A DNA stretch of 34,992 nt from JAULZV01 sp964401885 (GTDB lineage: Bacteria; Patescibacteriota; Minisyncoccia; Phycocordibacterales; JAACPR01): NCBI GenBank assembly GCA_964401885.1, contig CAYOAC010000006.1, positions 1-34,992 on the forward strand, written 5' to 3'. Under the pieces are notes generated by a model. It made no database searches. It was not told the DNA's origin and saw only the letters and a program-made list of their open reading frames with translations. Each line of letters begins with the position of its first letter. Positions within the stretch are counted from its first letter, which is position 1. The translations under genes and the position numbers were made by a program. Of the stretch, positions 7,556 to 14,033 are shown piece by piece.

Positions 7556-8119
7556 TTAAAATATAAAAGGAATTAAAAGTTTTGTCTTTTTTTTATATTC
7601 AAAATATTTATCCGAAAAATAAACACTCAAAAGTTTTTCCTCTTTTTTTGCTTTATAACATGCGCCGAAGAAAAATAAAACAAAGAAAATAGCAAAGGCT
7701 AAAGTATTTACATAGACGACAACACCTAGAACCATTAAAGATAAACCAGTATATATTGGGTGACGCACATATGCTTAGGGACCACTTGTAATTAATTCAT
7801 GATCTTGTTTTAGAACGATATTGGCGCTCCAATTTTTATCTAAAGTTTTTCTAGCCCAAATCATTATCAACATTCCAATAAAAGTTATTACATCCGCAAT
7901 AATTTTTGTACTTAAAGTATTTGGCAATATTTTTATATTTAAAAAATCTACTTTATATTGAAGATAGATAAAAAGCAGAATAAAAAAATAAAAGAAAAAT
8001 CTCATAACTCCCCCTCCAGTATTTTTAACTGTTTTTTTAACCGAAGAAAGTTTGCTAACCCAATAACCAATTTTAAACAAAAAACAAAGTATTATAAAAA
8101 TTAATGTATAGTCTATCAT
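7556..8119 (-). pseudogene. Isoprenylcysteine-methyltransferase-like membrane protein, broken
   Basis: Two adjacent pieces together form one ICMT/PEMT-like integral membrane methyltransferase. The first piece (8119-7775) has several membrane segments and ends with KNWSANIVLKQDHELITSGP. The second (7768-7556) begins with RHPIYTGLSLMVLG. Family members read GPYxxxRHPxYTG without a break. In the break a TAA follows GGT CCC and the frame shifts. Restoring two bases (TA, making CCC TAT AAG CAT ATG CGT) gives GPYKHMRHPIYTG, so loss of one TA dinucleotide explains both the stop and the shift. It may be a true pseudogene, a switchable site or a sequence error. Without the break it would be an intact protein of about 187 residues. 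Confidence 0.75.
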
Positions 8120-8198
8120 TTCATTATTCTATATAAATATAATAAAAAAGCTATTATGAAGTTTTACAACATGCTGACTAATTGAGTTGTTGAGATTG

Positions 8199-8321
8199 TT
8201 ACATTGGACGTTTCATATCGATGATTGTAACAATAAATGCAATCACAAATGCGACTACAAAACTGCTCCATGCATACCAAATACCGTCTGAGTTTTTTTG
8301 AATTGGAGAAGAATTAAAAAA
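8199..8321 (-). other. Possible small membrane peptide or in-frame extension
   Basis: Directly after the TAG of the upstream gene (8322-8324) the same frame stays open for about 40 codons and encodes a tail with one hydrophobic segment (YAWSSFVVAFVIAFIVTII) followed by DMKRPM and TAA. No ATG, GTG or TTG begins this segment before its membrane helix. It could be a separate peptide with a rare start, a former C-terminus cut off by the TAG, or chance. The rest of 8120-8198 holds nothing I can name. Confidence 0.25.
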
Positions 8322-8639
8322 CTAAACTTTCTCTCTCTTTACATACAGATAATCCAAGAAAAAATGTAGAATTAGGCCAATACCAAGAAACATTAATGGT
8401 CTTACAAATAAAAAAATTACTGAAAACAGTAATATGACTTTCCATTGTTTATGAAAAAAATGAGTTTTAAATGGATTTCTCTTCGGATGATAAATTGGTC
8501 TGGAAAATAAATGATCTAAGTCAATAAGATTTGAAAAGATGATAAGTGATAAGTCTATATAATTTAGACTCAAACTACTTATTTGTATCAACAAAATAAA
8601 GACCATCAAATTAACTATCACATGCGTAGGTGTTGTCAT
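8322..8639 (-). CDS. DUF6122/YdjM-like membrane protein
   Basis: The 105 residues have about four hydrophobic segments and a set of polar residues typical of membrane-bound metal-dependent-hydrolase-like proteins: TPTH at the start, DLDHL after the second segment, HPKRNPFKTHFFHKQW in the loop, and LHFFLDYLY near the end. I assign it to this group with moderate confidence; its activity is unknown. An extended -10 TGATATAAT ends 6 nt before the ATG, so the mRNA should be leaderless. The frame continues open beyond its TAG stop. Confidence 0.6.
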   Translation of the reverse strand: MTTPTHVIVNLMVFILLIQISSLSLNYIDLSLIIFSNLIDLDHLFSRPIYHPKRNPFKTHFFHKQWKVILLFSVIFLFVRPLMFLGIGLILHFFLDYLYVKREKV

Positions 8640-8645
8640 AGGAAA

Positions 8646-8654
8646 ATTATATCA
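8646..8654 (-). promoter_or_regulatory. Extended -10, leaderless type
   Basis: TGA-TATAAT, then exactly 6 nt to the ATG at 8639. No -35 match is obvious. Confidence 0.55.
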
Positions 8655-8712
8655 AAATTTACCCTCTATCTGCCGAAGGAAGTTAGAACTTGTTTTAACT
8701 TAAATAAAAAAA

Positions 8713-8747
8713 CCGATTTCCTCAAGACTATTACTTGAGAAAACCGG
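8713..8747 (-). terminator. Terminator after the HD-domain gene
   Basis: Minus-strand 14-bp stem (8734-8747 with 8713-8726) with two G-U pairs and a 7-nt loop, followed by seven U. Confidence 0.88.
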
Positions 8748-8769
8748 AGTAGTTTTTGGAAACAGATTA

Positions 8770-9435
8770 TCATGCTGCACTAGGAACTGTGTAGGTAGTG
8801 AAGATTTCAGCAGAATATAGTTTCTCTAGAAGTACTCGCTGATCAGGATTGAACTGGAACATTTTCGCCCGGATATCCTCACCACTAAGAGCACCGAATT
8901 TTGCATTAACACGATGCAATGCATCGAAAGTATCTGCGAGTGCCAACATCCTTCCATAGAACGGCACCATCGCCAATGTGCCAGCACTATAACCATGAAG
9001 AGGATCAGGGAGTTTATCTGGATAGCCTGCTCGTTGAAAGCGGTGATGCCATAGGATTATCTCTGCACTGAAGTCAAACTTTCCACGTAGCATTCTATAT
9101 CCATCTAGGACATGTGCCATGATTTCTTCTGCGTGCTCAAGTGTCCAATTTTCAGTCTCTCGAAGAGTAGACACTTTGGTTAAAGACTTTCCAACATCAT
9201 GCAGAATTCCTGCATAGAATAGTGCCTTGTTATCAAGATTTATAAATCTACCAATCTTCTGAGCTAACAGACCCACCCGAAGAGAGTGCTCATAAGTAGC
9301 TCGGTCTTTTGTTTTGACTGGTTGAAGAAAGGACATGATCTCTGCCTTTCTTTTTCTATTAATGCCAAGGCCCTTAAAGATTTCATCCACTCTTTGAGTC
9401 AGAGTAATATTCAGATCAAGATATTCAGTAAACAT
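8770..9435 (-). CDS. HD-GYP-like HD-domain phosphohydrolase
   Basis: About 221 residues from ATG 9435. The domain shows the first His in YEHSLRVGLLA, then ILHDVGK (HD motif), a following His in EHAEEIMAH, and WHHRFQRAGYPDKL, which resembles the HHExxDGxGYP signature of HD-GYP proteins. The glutamate and DG of the full signature are missing. HD-GYP enzymes cleave cyclic di-GMP; here only metal-dependent phosphohydrolase activity is a fair guess. Start choice: AGAAGGAG lies about 9 nt before ATG 9435, and the promoter at 9461-9489 excludes the more upstream start at 9489. It has its own terminator and is less AT-rich than core genes. Confidence 0.8.
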   Translation of the reverse strand: MFTEYLDLNITLTQRVDEIFKGLGINRKRKAEIMSFLQPVKTKDRATYEHSLRVGLLAQKIGRFINLDNKALFYAGILHDVGKSLTKVSTLRETENWTLEHAEEIMAHVLDGYRMLRGKFDFSAEIILWHHRFQRAGYPDKLPDPLHGYSAGTLAMVPFYGRMLALADTFDALHRVNAKFGALSGEDIRAKMFQFNPDQRVLLEKLYSAEIFTTYTVPSAA

Positions 9436-9460
9436 GTTTTGTATTCTCCTTCTAAAAAGA

Positions 9461-9489
9461 AGGATACAATGATTATTTGTGTAAGTCAA
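9461..9489 (-). promoter_or_regulatory. Promoter of the HD-domain gene
   Basis: TTGACT (9484-9489), 17 bp, TATCCT (9461-9466). It predicts a leader of about 20 nt carrying the AAGGAG ribosome-binding site. Confidence 0.65.
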
Positions 9490-9608
9490 ACTTTTGTTCT
9501 ACCCTTGCTGGACAAGTTCATAACTCTGGATTGGATTAGACTAAAGAGAGAAATTGAAAAATTTAAAATTTTTGTTTTTTAAATTAAAACTCCAGAATTA
9601 AAATAAAA

Positions 9609-9631
9609 CACCTTTGATATTATCTCGGGTG
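9609..9631 (-). terminator. Terminator-like hairpin with conserved loop (copy 2)
   Basis: Minus-strand stem CACC/GGTG (9628-9631 with 9609-9612) closes a 15-nt loop that matches the loop at 5972-5986 in 14 of 15 positions, then UUUUAUUUU. The stem sequence differs from copy 1. Confidence 0.55.
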
Positions 9632-9644
9632 CTTATTGATTGGT

Positions 9645-10028
9645 TTAAACATTTTTGCAAAATTGAATTGCATAATGCCAACCTTTTAGTGTTGGAACAA
9701 ATCTTGCTATCGGCGATGAATGATTCCCAGAATCACAGAAATGAGGATCTATTGATTTAAGTTTTTGAATAACGCCAAAAGACACATTCTCAAAGACTAA
9801 AATCTTGTCACCTTCGTAATTCAAACACTCTGGATATTTAACCAATACAACAACGAAACGACCAATCTCTTCATGATTAAGAATTTGGAAATTAGAAGGA
9901 TTTGGATTTCCAACCAATTTACATTTTTCTATTACATGTTTGTGTTGCCGATGACATTTGACCCCTTTTGGAAATTGCTCTCCGTGTGATTTGTCAGAAC
10001 AAGATGAAAACAATCTCATTACTCCCAT
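9645..10028 (-). CDS. Hypothetical protein, 127 residues
   Basis: Unrecognised soluble protein. A basic, Cys/His-rich N-terminal part (SSCSDKSHGEQF, CHRQHKH, EKCK) could hold a metal, but no known finger pattern is seen. The rest looks like strand-rich globular sequence (FVVVLVKYPECL, DKILVFENVSFGVIQKL). AAAGGA lies 9 nt before ATG 10028 and supports this start. It follows the DUF3307 gene by 19 nt and may share its message. The conserved-loop hairpin lies 14 nt downstream of its stop. Confidence 0.62.
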   Translation of the reverse strand: MGVMRLFSSCSDKSHGEQFPKGVKCHRQHKHVIEKCKLVGNPNPSNFQILNHEEIGRFVVVLVKYPECLNYEGDKILVFENVSFGVIQKLKSIDPHFCDSGNHSSPIARFVPTLKGWHYAIQFCKNV

Positions 10029-10047
10029 TGTATTATTTCCTTTCTTT

Positions 10048-10428
10048 TTAGTTTAATATTTTGGTTAGGGCATATAAACATCCAAAGTGAATCGTCTGGT
10101 CAATTACTACATAAATTATTGTACCGAAGGATGAACTCTTTGAATCGTTACTCTTGATTAAGTCACCTCGTCCAATAAGAATCATCCATTTATGAGCCAG
10201 TGAATATCTATCAATAATCCAATGAGGTACAAACACCCCTAGTAGAAAAATCAATGAGAAATTACTTACAGATATTGCCACGATGAATGTATAGACAAGA
10301 ACATGAATAGAGCACCAATAAACCCCTATCCACCCAGAACGATATTTTGTATCGGCCATTGTTTGGGTTTGAAAAAAGAAATCTCCGATTAGATGCCCGA
10401 ATAGAATCTTGATTAGTAGATTTTCCAT
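10048..10428 (-). CDS. DUF3307-family membrane protein
   Basis: The 126 residues show the DUF3307 pattern: FGHLIGDFFFQTQTMADTK at the N-terminus, a histidine-containing membrane segment (SIHVLVYTFIVAI), a third segment ending in VPHWIIDRYSLAHKW, and IDQTIHFGCLYALT at the end. The repeated H/D in membrane segments is typical of this family, whose function is not established. About four membrane segments are predicted. It is divergent from the TrmB-like gene with overlapping promoters, so the two may be co-regulated. Confidence 0.78.
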   Translation of the reverse strand: MENLLIKILFGHLIGDFFFQTQTMADTKYRSGWIGVYWCSIHVLVYTFIVAISVSNFSLIFLLGVFVPHWIIDRYSLAHKWMILIGRGDLIKSNDSKSSSFGTIIYVVIDQTIHFGCLYALTKILN

Positions 10429-10465
10429 ATGATTGATTTGTTTGTGTGAATGAACTTTCTTAATA

Positions 10466-10505
10466 AAAATAATATAATTGACACATTAGTTCAATGATGT
10501 ATAAT
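10466..10505. promoter_or_regulatory. Overlapping divergent promoters with a TTGA-N9-TCAA dyad
   Basis: Plus strand: TTGACA (10478-10483), 16 bp, TATAAT (10500-10505), a perfect consensus promoter; it decides the TrmB-like start at ATG 10521. Minus strand: TTGAAC (10489-10494), 17 bp, TATTTT (10466-10471) for the DUF3307 gene. The two -35 boxes form an inverted repeat (10478-10494), so they face each other and could be bound by one dimeric regulator. Confidence 0.65.
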
Positions 10506-10520
10506 AACAACTATACAACT

Positions 10521-11288
10521 ATGGATAAAAAAGAAATCATTAAAATATTGGAAGATATAGGGATGTCCCCTGCTGAAATTTTGGTATATATTTCTCTACT
10601 TGATGGTTCTCAATCTGTTCAAGAAATAATGAAAGTTACAAATGAAAAGAGGCCGACTATTTATTACTCCTTAAACTCTTTAGAAAAGAGAGGTTTGGTT
10701 TCAAAAACAGGAAAAGAATATGGGAATAAATTTCAAATTGAATCACTAGATAATCTTTTAGAGTTAATCAATAAAAATATCAGAAAACAAAATGATTTAT
10801 TAGAAAAAACTAAGAAATTAAAAGAGTTTTATCCTAAAAATAAAACCGCTGATAAGGTTTTGATCTCTCATTTTGATACCGTTGAATCTATTAAAACCGC
10901 TGTATTTTATAGTCTATATGGAAAATCAAAAACTATTAGGACTATTGTTCCTTCAAATAACTTTTTTCATCAAATGGGAAAAGATTTTATTGAAGAATAT
11001 GTTAAAGAAAAATTCAAAAGAAACATAAAAACTAAAGCTTTATGGGAAGACATTCCTAATAAAAGTGTAATTCGAAATTACTATCCTGATTCGGAGATAA
11101 AGCAACTTCCTGTAGATATGCATAATAATTTTGAAACAACAATTTTTATCTATGATGATAAGACTTTATATATTGGACCCAAAAAAGAAAGTTATGCAAC
11201 TCTCATTCAATCAAAAGACCACGCAAAAATGATGGAAACTCTATTTGAAAATATTTGGAGAAATTCTATTGATATAAAGAGGAAGTAA
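10521..11288 (+). CDS. TrmB-like transcriptional regulator
   Basis: 255 residues from ATG 10521. The N-terminal winged helix-turn-helix (about 1-70: IGMSPAEILVYISLL, QSVQEIMKVTNEKRPTIYYSLNSLEKRGLV) is typical of TrmB/sugar-specific regulators. A short coiled coil follows (about 85-105), then an effector-like alpha/beta domain (about 110-250) distantly similar to phospholipase-D-like sensor domains. Earlier ATGs at 10494 and 10497 fall in or before the -10 box and cannot be used. The facing promoter suggests it regulates itself and the DUF3307 gene. No ligand can be named. Confidence 0.85.
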   Translation: MDKKEIIKILEDIGMSPAEILVYISLLDGSQSVQEIMKVTNEKRPTIYYSLNSLEKRGLVSKTGKEYGNKFQIESLDNLLELINKNIRKQNDLLEKTKKLKEFYPKNKTADKVLISHFDTVESIKTAVFYSLYGKSKTIRTIVPSNNFFHQMGKDFIEEYVKEKFKRNIKTKALWEDIPNKSVIRNYYPDSEIKQLPVDMHNNFETTIFIYDDKTLYIGPKKESYATLIQSKDHAKMMETLFENIWRNSIDIKRK

Positions 11289-11351
11289 CACTTTACTTTT
11301 CTTTACAATGCTCCGCGGACCAGCCCAAATCCGAACCACTTTGATGTATCG

Positions 11352-11862
11352 TTAGTTCTGTATTTCCATCAAAACAGAATCCAGTACTTCTCTGGGTTGC
11401 ATATTTGTAGTATCGATCACCCTGAAACCGAGGTCACTACGATTTTTAAAAAGTGAGATATTATTTCTAGCTCGTTCTTCTGGTAAGTCGCCGTTATTTT
11501 CTTGAGTTCTTTTTATTACTCTTTGTAGAGCAATATCTGGATTAGCATGTAATTGAAATTTATAACAAGGGATTTTTTCTCTCTTGAGCAAGAGTTGTGT
11601 AGAAATCAATCTCCTCTTCGGTTTTAAAAGGGTTTTCAACTATTACTGATAATCCGAGGTTTAAATATTTTTCTGCCATTACCATAGTCACTTCTCTAGC
11701 AATTTGATTATCTCTAGCTCCTCTCTCAAAGTCAGAAATAAACTTTTTAATTTTATCAAAACCTATTATTGCAGTTCTAAGAAGTTCTTTTGATAGTGAA
11801 TTTGACAGAGTGGTCTTTCCAGCCCCAGACATACCATCTAATAGTATTAATTTTTGTTTCAT
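11352..11862 (-). pseudogene. P-loop kinase-like ATP-binding protein, frameshifted at an A run
   Basis: The first part (from ATG 11862) has LLDGMSGAGKTTLSNSL, a Walker A motif, and GLSVIVENPF, and runs out of frame after LAQER. The second part, in another frame, continues KIPCYKFQLHANPDIALQRVIKRTQ and ends at 11352. Removing one A from the A6 run (11573-11578, read on the minus strand) joins them into a protein of about 169 residues resembling the AAA_33/gluconate-kinase-like small-molecule kinase group. Substrate unknown. Either a true lesion, a slippage site or a sequence error. The promoter and start are intact. Confidence 0.7.
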
Positions 11863-11868
11863 ATAAAA

Positions 11869-11890
11869 AGTATACCAAGGTTCGAACCTT
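11869..11890 (-). promoter_or_regulatory. Extended -10 plus 14-bp palindrome upstream of the kinase gene
   Basis: TGG-TATACT (11869-11877) ends 6 nt before ATG 11862, predicting a leaderless mRNA. A perfect palindrome AAGGTTCGAACCTT (11877-11890) abuts it and could be an operator; a shorter copy of its core, GTTCGAAC, lies at 11957-11964. The remaining 11891-11981 holds nothing I can name. Confidence 0.45.
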
Positions 11891-11981
11891 TAGTCAGGGG
11901 TCAAAAAAATTAGTTTAAGATAAAGGTGAAATAAAGTGCTCCAAACGTGGGACGATGTTCGAACCTGTTTGATGAAGAATT

Positions 11982-12016
11982 AAAAAAGGCCCAAGGAGAA
12001 TTGAACTCCACGGACC
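11982..12016 (-). terminator. Terminator of the 119-residue hypothetical gene
   Basis: Minus-strand stem of 11 positions (12006-12016 with 11988-11998, one U-U mismatch and two G-U), 7-nt loop UUCAAUU, then six U. The loop resembles a tRNA T-arm but no tRNA can be folded around it. Confidence 0.85.
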
Positions 12017-12081
12017 TTTCTAGCAACTTCAGTTTCGGGATGCTAGGCCACCTGATTTAAGTTTACAAAATCAGAAAATCT

Positions 12082-12438
12082 TTAAGGTTCTACTTCCTTG
12101 AAGCCAACTTGTTTGAGTTTGCGTGACAAACTTGAGCAAAGCTTCACGTCCCCCCTCTTGTTGGTTCCTTTCTGTGGAACCAACCTGCCAAGGAGACCGT
12201 TGTGGAAGTTGTTACTGAATCCTTCAGCCACGAAAGTGACTTCAGAACAGCAAGGTAGAGAAATCTTCGGGTTTATCCCTTTAGGAGCTTTCACTTTAAA
12301 ACCCAAGGAAAGTAATCTGCCGTTTGTGCACCAAATCTCAATCCCAGTGAATACCGAATCGGCATCATTATGAAAACCTGAGGAATTTGGTTGCGGTGAA
12401 AGACTCTTCCCAAAAAGCATCATCAGAAACTTTTTCAT
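12082..12438 (-). CDS. Hypothetical protein, 119 residues
   Basis: Unrecognised protein. Starting at ATG 12438 it begins MKKFLMMLFGKSLSPQP, a short hydrophobic stretch with two lysines but too weak to call a signal peptide. Later it has ISLPCCSEVTFVAEGFSNNF and a basic C-terminal half (TNKRGDVKLCSSLSRKLKQ). An in-frame TTG at 12465 is possible but less likely. No ribosome-binding site is visible. The promoter at 12581-12609 gives a leader of about 135 nt containing a GCG/CGC hairpin near 12470-12486, unusual here. The gene is less AT-rich than the core genes and has its own terminator. Confidence 0.6.
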   Translation of the reverse strand: MKKFLMMLFGKSLSPQPNSSGFHNDADSVFTGIEIWCTNGRLLSLGFKVKAPKGINPKISLPCCSEVTFVAEGFSNNFHNGLLGRLVPQKGTNKRGDVKLCSSLSRKLKQVGFKEVEP

Positions 12439-12580
12439 TATGTTGTTTGGTTCTAGATTTACCAAGCTAAGCGTCGTGCTTCGCCTTAGTTATTTAGAGC
12501 CCAATAATTGTGAGCTACAAGTAACCAAAGCGAAACTATTTGAAACTGATATTTACTATATTTGATGAACTTATACCAAT

Positions 12581-12609
12581 ATGATAACATATTTAATATG
12601 AAAAGTCAA
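12581..12609 (-). promoter_or_regulatory. Promoter between tRNA-Asn and the hypothetical gene
   Basis: TTGACT (12604-12609), 17 bp, TATCAT (12581-12586). It begins only 7 nt beyond the tRNA 3' end and resembles the promoter at 63-90. Confidence 0.6.
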
Positions 12610-12615
12610 TGTTTG

Positions 12616-12687
12616 CTCCCCCGGCAAGATTCGAACTTGCGACCAATCGCTTAACAGGCGACTGCTCTACCGCTGAGCTACAGGGGA
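12616..12687 (-). tRNA. tRNA-Asn (anticodon GTT)
   Basis: The cloverleaf folds fully on the minus strand: acceptor TCCCCTG/CGGGGGA, D-arm GCTC/GAGC with loop AGCGGTA, anticodon arm GTCGC/GCGAT with loop CTGTTAA, variable TGGTC, and T-arm GCAAG-TTCGAAT-CTTGC. The discriminator is G. The 3' CCA is not encoded (GCA follows), so it must be added by the nucleotidyltransferase. It decodes AAC and AAU. Confidence 0.96.
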
Positions 12688-12697
12688 ATGAGTGAGT

Positions 12698-12849
12698 GAC
12701 ATGCCTGAGATTTCCCAATCTCAAGCATGTCCGAATGAATGAACTCTGTATGCTTTGCATACAGGGGAATAATTTGCTTGAAGATATGGTCTAACGTTTT
12801 TTACTTCTCCCTATTTCATTCGGGACACCAGAACCAAATCTCCAAGCAA
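12698..12849 (-). ncRNA. Candidate structured RNA or leader upstream of tRNA-Asn
   Basis: Three hairpins follow each other on the minus strand before the tRNA. (1) A long helix of 12838-12849 with 12774-12785 (12 pairs, one G-U) continues inward by five more pairs (12832-12836 with 12787-12791) and encloses a loop with TCCC/GGGA. (2) A perfect 8-bp hairpin lies at 12746-12764. (3) 12698-12731 pairs GACATGC/GCATGTC with GAGATT/AATCTC inside. The G-U pairs become A-C mismatches on the plus strand, favouring minus-strand transcription. Weak -35/-10 matches (12877-12882, 12854-12859) would start the RNA at about 12847. I do not recognise a known RNA family. It could instead be a tRNA precursor leader. 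Confidence 0.4.
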
Positions 12850-12904
12850 TTTAAATAGTAACAAAAAATAACAATAAATCAAATATGAAATATTGTATAT
12901 ACTA

Positions 12905-12933
12905 TTGACTATTCAATATTTTAATTATATATT
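12905..12933 (+). promoter_or_regulatory. Promoter of the DUF2103-like gene
   Basis: TTGACT (12905-12910), 17 bp, TATATT (12928-12933), giving a leader of about 18 nt. Confidence 0.5.
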
Positions 12934-12957
12934 ACGAAAAGCTTAATAGCACCACAA

Positions 12958-13263
12958 ATGAAATTAAACGGAGGAAAAATAACCAAATCTCACACAACTT
13001 TAATCGAGTCAGCAAAACCACTTATTGACTTTGCATCAAAGAATGCTCTTGTTTCAAAGATATCTTTGGGTCGAATTACTGTCATTAAAGGAAAAGGTTC
13101 GAGCGAAAAAAGAATCAAACGCACAGAAGAAAAGGCCTGCTTAATGGTGAAAATCAGAGGAGGAAGAGCTATTCAAGAATTTCGTTTTTTTTCGACTGAA
13201 GTTTCTGAATTGTCGAAACAATTAAAAACAGAAGCAGAAAAAGAAGGTTTCTCAATTTCTTAA
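12958..13263 (+). CDS. Small basic protein, possibly DUF2103 family
   Basis: 101 residues with a strongly basic character: GGKITKSHTTLIESAKPLIDFA, then VSKISLGRITVIKGKGSSEKRIK, then CLMVKIRGGRAIQEFRFFSTE. The pattern G-K-I-T-x-S-H-T-T, a strand with SLG.I, and a final K.RGG..IQE.R.....E resembles DUF2103 (annotated as predicted metal-binding), but from memory only. No membrane segment. It has its own promoter (12905-12933) and terminator (13263-13284). Function unknown. Confidence 0.6.
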   Translation: MKLNGGKITKSHTTLIESAKPLIDFASKNALVSKISLGRITVIKGKGSSEKRIKRTEEKACLMVKIRGGRAIQEFRFFSTEVSELSKQLKTEAEKEGFSIS

Positions 13264-13290
13264 GACACACAAAATCGTGTGTCTTTTTAT
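13263..13290 (+). terminator. Terminator after the DUF2103-like gene
   Basis: Perfect 8-bp stem AGACACAC/GTGTGTCT (13263-13270 with 13277-13284) followed by TTTTATTTT; it starts at the stop codon. Confidence 0.88.
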
Positions 13291-13306
13291 TTTAATAAAA
13301 GATAGA

Positions 13307-13312
13307 TATACT
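13307..13312 (+). promoter_or_regulatory. -10 element of the FMN-reductase gene, leaderless type
   Basis: TATACT (in GATATACT) ends 7 nt before ATG 13320. No ribosome-binding site lies between. Confidence 0.5.
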
Positions 13313-13319
13313 TAATCAC

Positions 13320-13970
13320 ATGAGAATTATACATCCAAAAATAATCGCGTTATCATGTTCCCCTTCTAAAAAAAGAAATTCAGATACCATGTTAGATGCG
13401 TTTATAGAAGGTGTTAAAACTTTTCCGAATATTGACATAGAAAAAATATACCTTGAAGATATAGTTATAGAAAGATATTCTTTTGAAAACAGACTAGGTG
13501 CACTCGAAAATGAAAATGATTTTAAAATATTAACAGAAAAGATAAAACAATCTAACGGCTTAGTTATTGCAACACCTACATATAATTTTTCTGTTCCATC
13601 AAATCTTAAAAATTTTATAGATCGAATAAGATTCTTTTCTCTTGATTTAGAAAATAAAAATGGATTAGGACAACCTAAAGGCTTATTAAACTACCTAAGA
13701 ACATACTTCATTGTTTCTGGTGGTACACCACTTTGGGCACAAAGAATTTTATTTTTTGCCTTTCCTCCATTTTGGCTCAGATCAGTATTCTTATATTACG
13801 GAAGTGTATGTCTAGGAGCGATTTATTCAGGAGACATAGAAACCTTTAAAAATAAGCTCATTTTAGAAAAATGCAGAAGAGCAGGAGTTAAATACGGTAA
13901 AAAAATAATTAAAAATTCCAAAAATAATTTGATAGAGAAAACTTTTTGGAGACCTCCACAAAAAATATAA
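13320..13970 (+). CDS. NAD(P)H-dependent FMN reductase-like flavoprotein
   Basis: 216 residues with the flavodoxin-like FMN reductase fold: IIALSCSPSKKRNSDTMLDAF gives the FMN-phosphate loop after the first strand, GLVIATPTYNFSVPSNLKNFIDRI is the family hallmark, and YFIVSGGTP follows a later strand. These enzymes reduce flavins, quinones or similar acceptors with NAD(P)H. A hydrophobic aromatic stretch (ILFFAFPPFWLRSVFLYYG) replaces part of the usual C-terminal half and may touch the membrane. The gene stands alone between two terminators and should have a leaderless mRNA. Substrate unknown. Confidence 0.85.
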   Translation: MRIIHPKIIALSCSPSKKRNSDTMLDAFIEGVKTFPNIDIEKIYLEDIVIERYSFENRLGALENENDFKILTEKIKQSNGLVIATPTYNFSVPSNLKNFIDRIRFFSLDLENKNGLGQPKGLLNYLRTYFIVSGGTPLWAQRILFFAFPPFWLRSVFLYYGSVCLGAIYSGDIETFKNKLILEKCRRAGVKYGKKIIKNSKNNLIEKTFWRPPQKI

Positions 13971-13974
13971 ATTT

Positions 13975-14006
13975 AAAAAAACACTCTCTTAAAAGAGTGT
14001 TTTTTT
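13975..14006. terminator. Two-way terminator
   Basis: A 13-bp A/T-flanked stem (13975-13987 with 13994-14006, core ACACTCT/AGAGTGT) with a 6-nt loop. It can end both the FMN-reductase gene (+) and the efflux operon plus secreted-protein gene (-). Confidence 0.85.
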
Positions 14007-14033
14007 AAATTTAGTATAATTTTTTAAAATAAA

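Noticed and set aside
9435..9466. A hairpin that would hide the ribosome-binding site of the HD-domain gene
   Set aside because: The upstream arm overlaps the -10 element and the predicted transcription start, so it would not be fully present in the RNA.
11573..11578. Programmed ribosomal frameshift in the kinase gene
   Set aside because: Similar breaks occur at runs in three other unrelated genes of the window, so a common cause (sequence error or decay) is more likely than a dedicated recoding signal.
11988..12060. A tRNA-like stretch: T-arm-like loop UUCAAUU plus an upstream CTAGCA/TGCTAG hairpin
   Set aside because: No acceptor pairing, D-arm or anticodon arm can be formed; the T-arm-like hairpin with its U run is explained as a terminator.
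6004..12465. CRISPR array, transposon or phage cluster in the accessory stretch
   Set aside because: No direct-repeat array, transposase, integrase, phage structural gene or terminal inverted repeats were seen.
12698..12849. Possible tmRNA, SRP RNA or RNase P RNA
   Set aside because: None of the conserved core sequences of these RNAs is present and the segment is too short.
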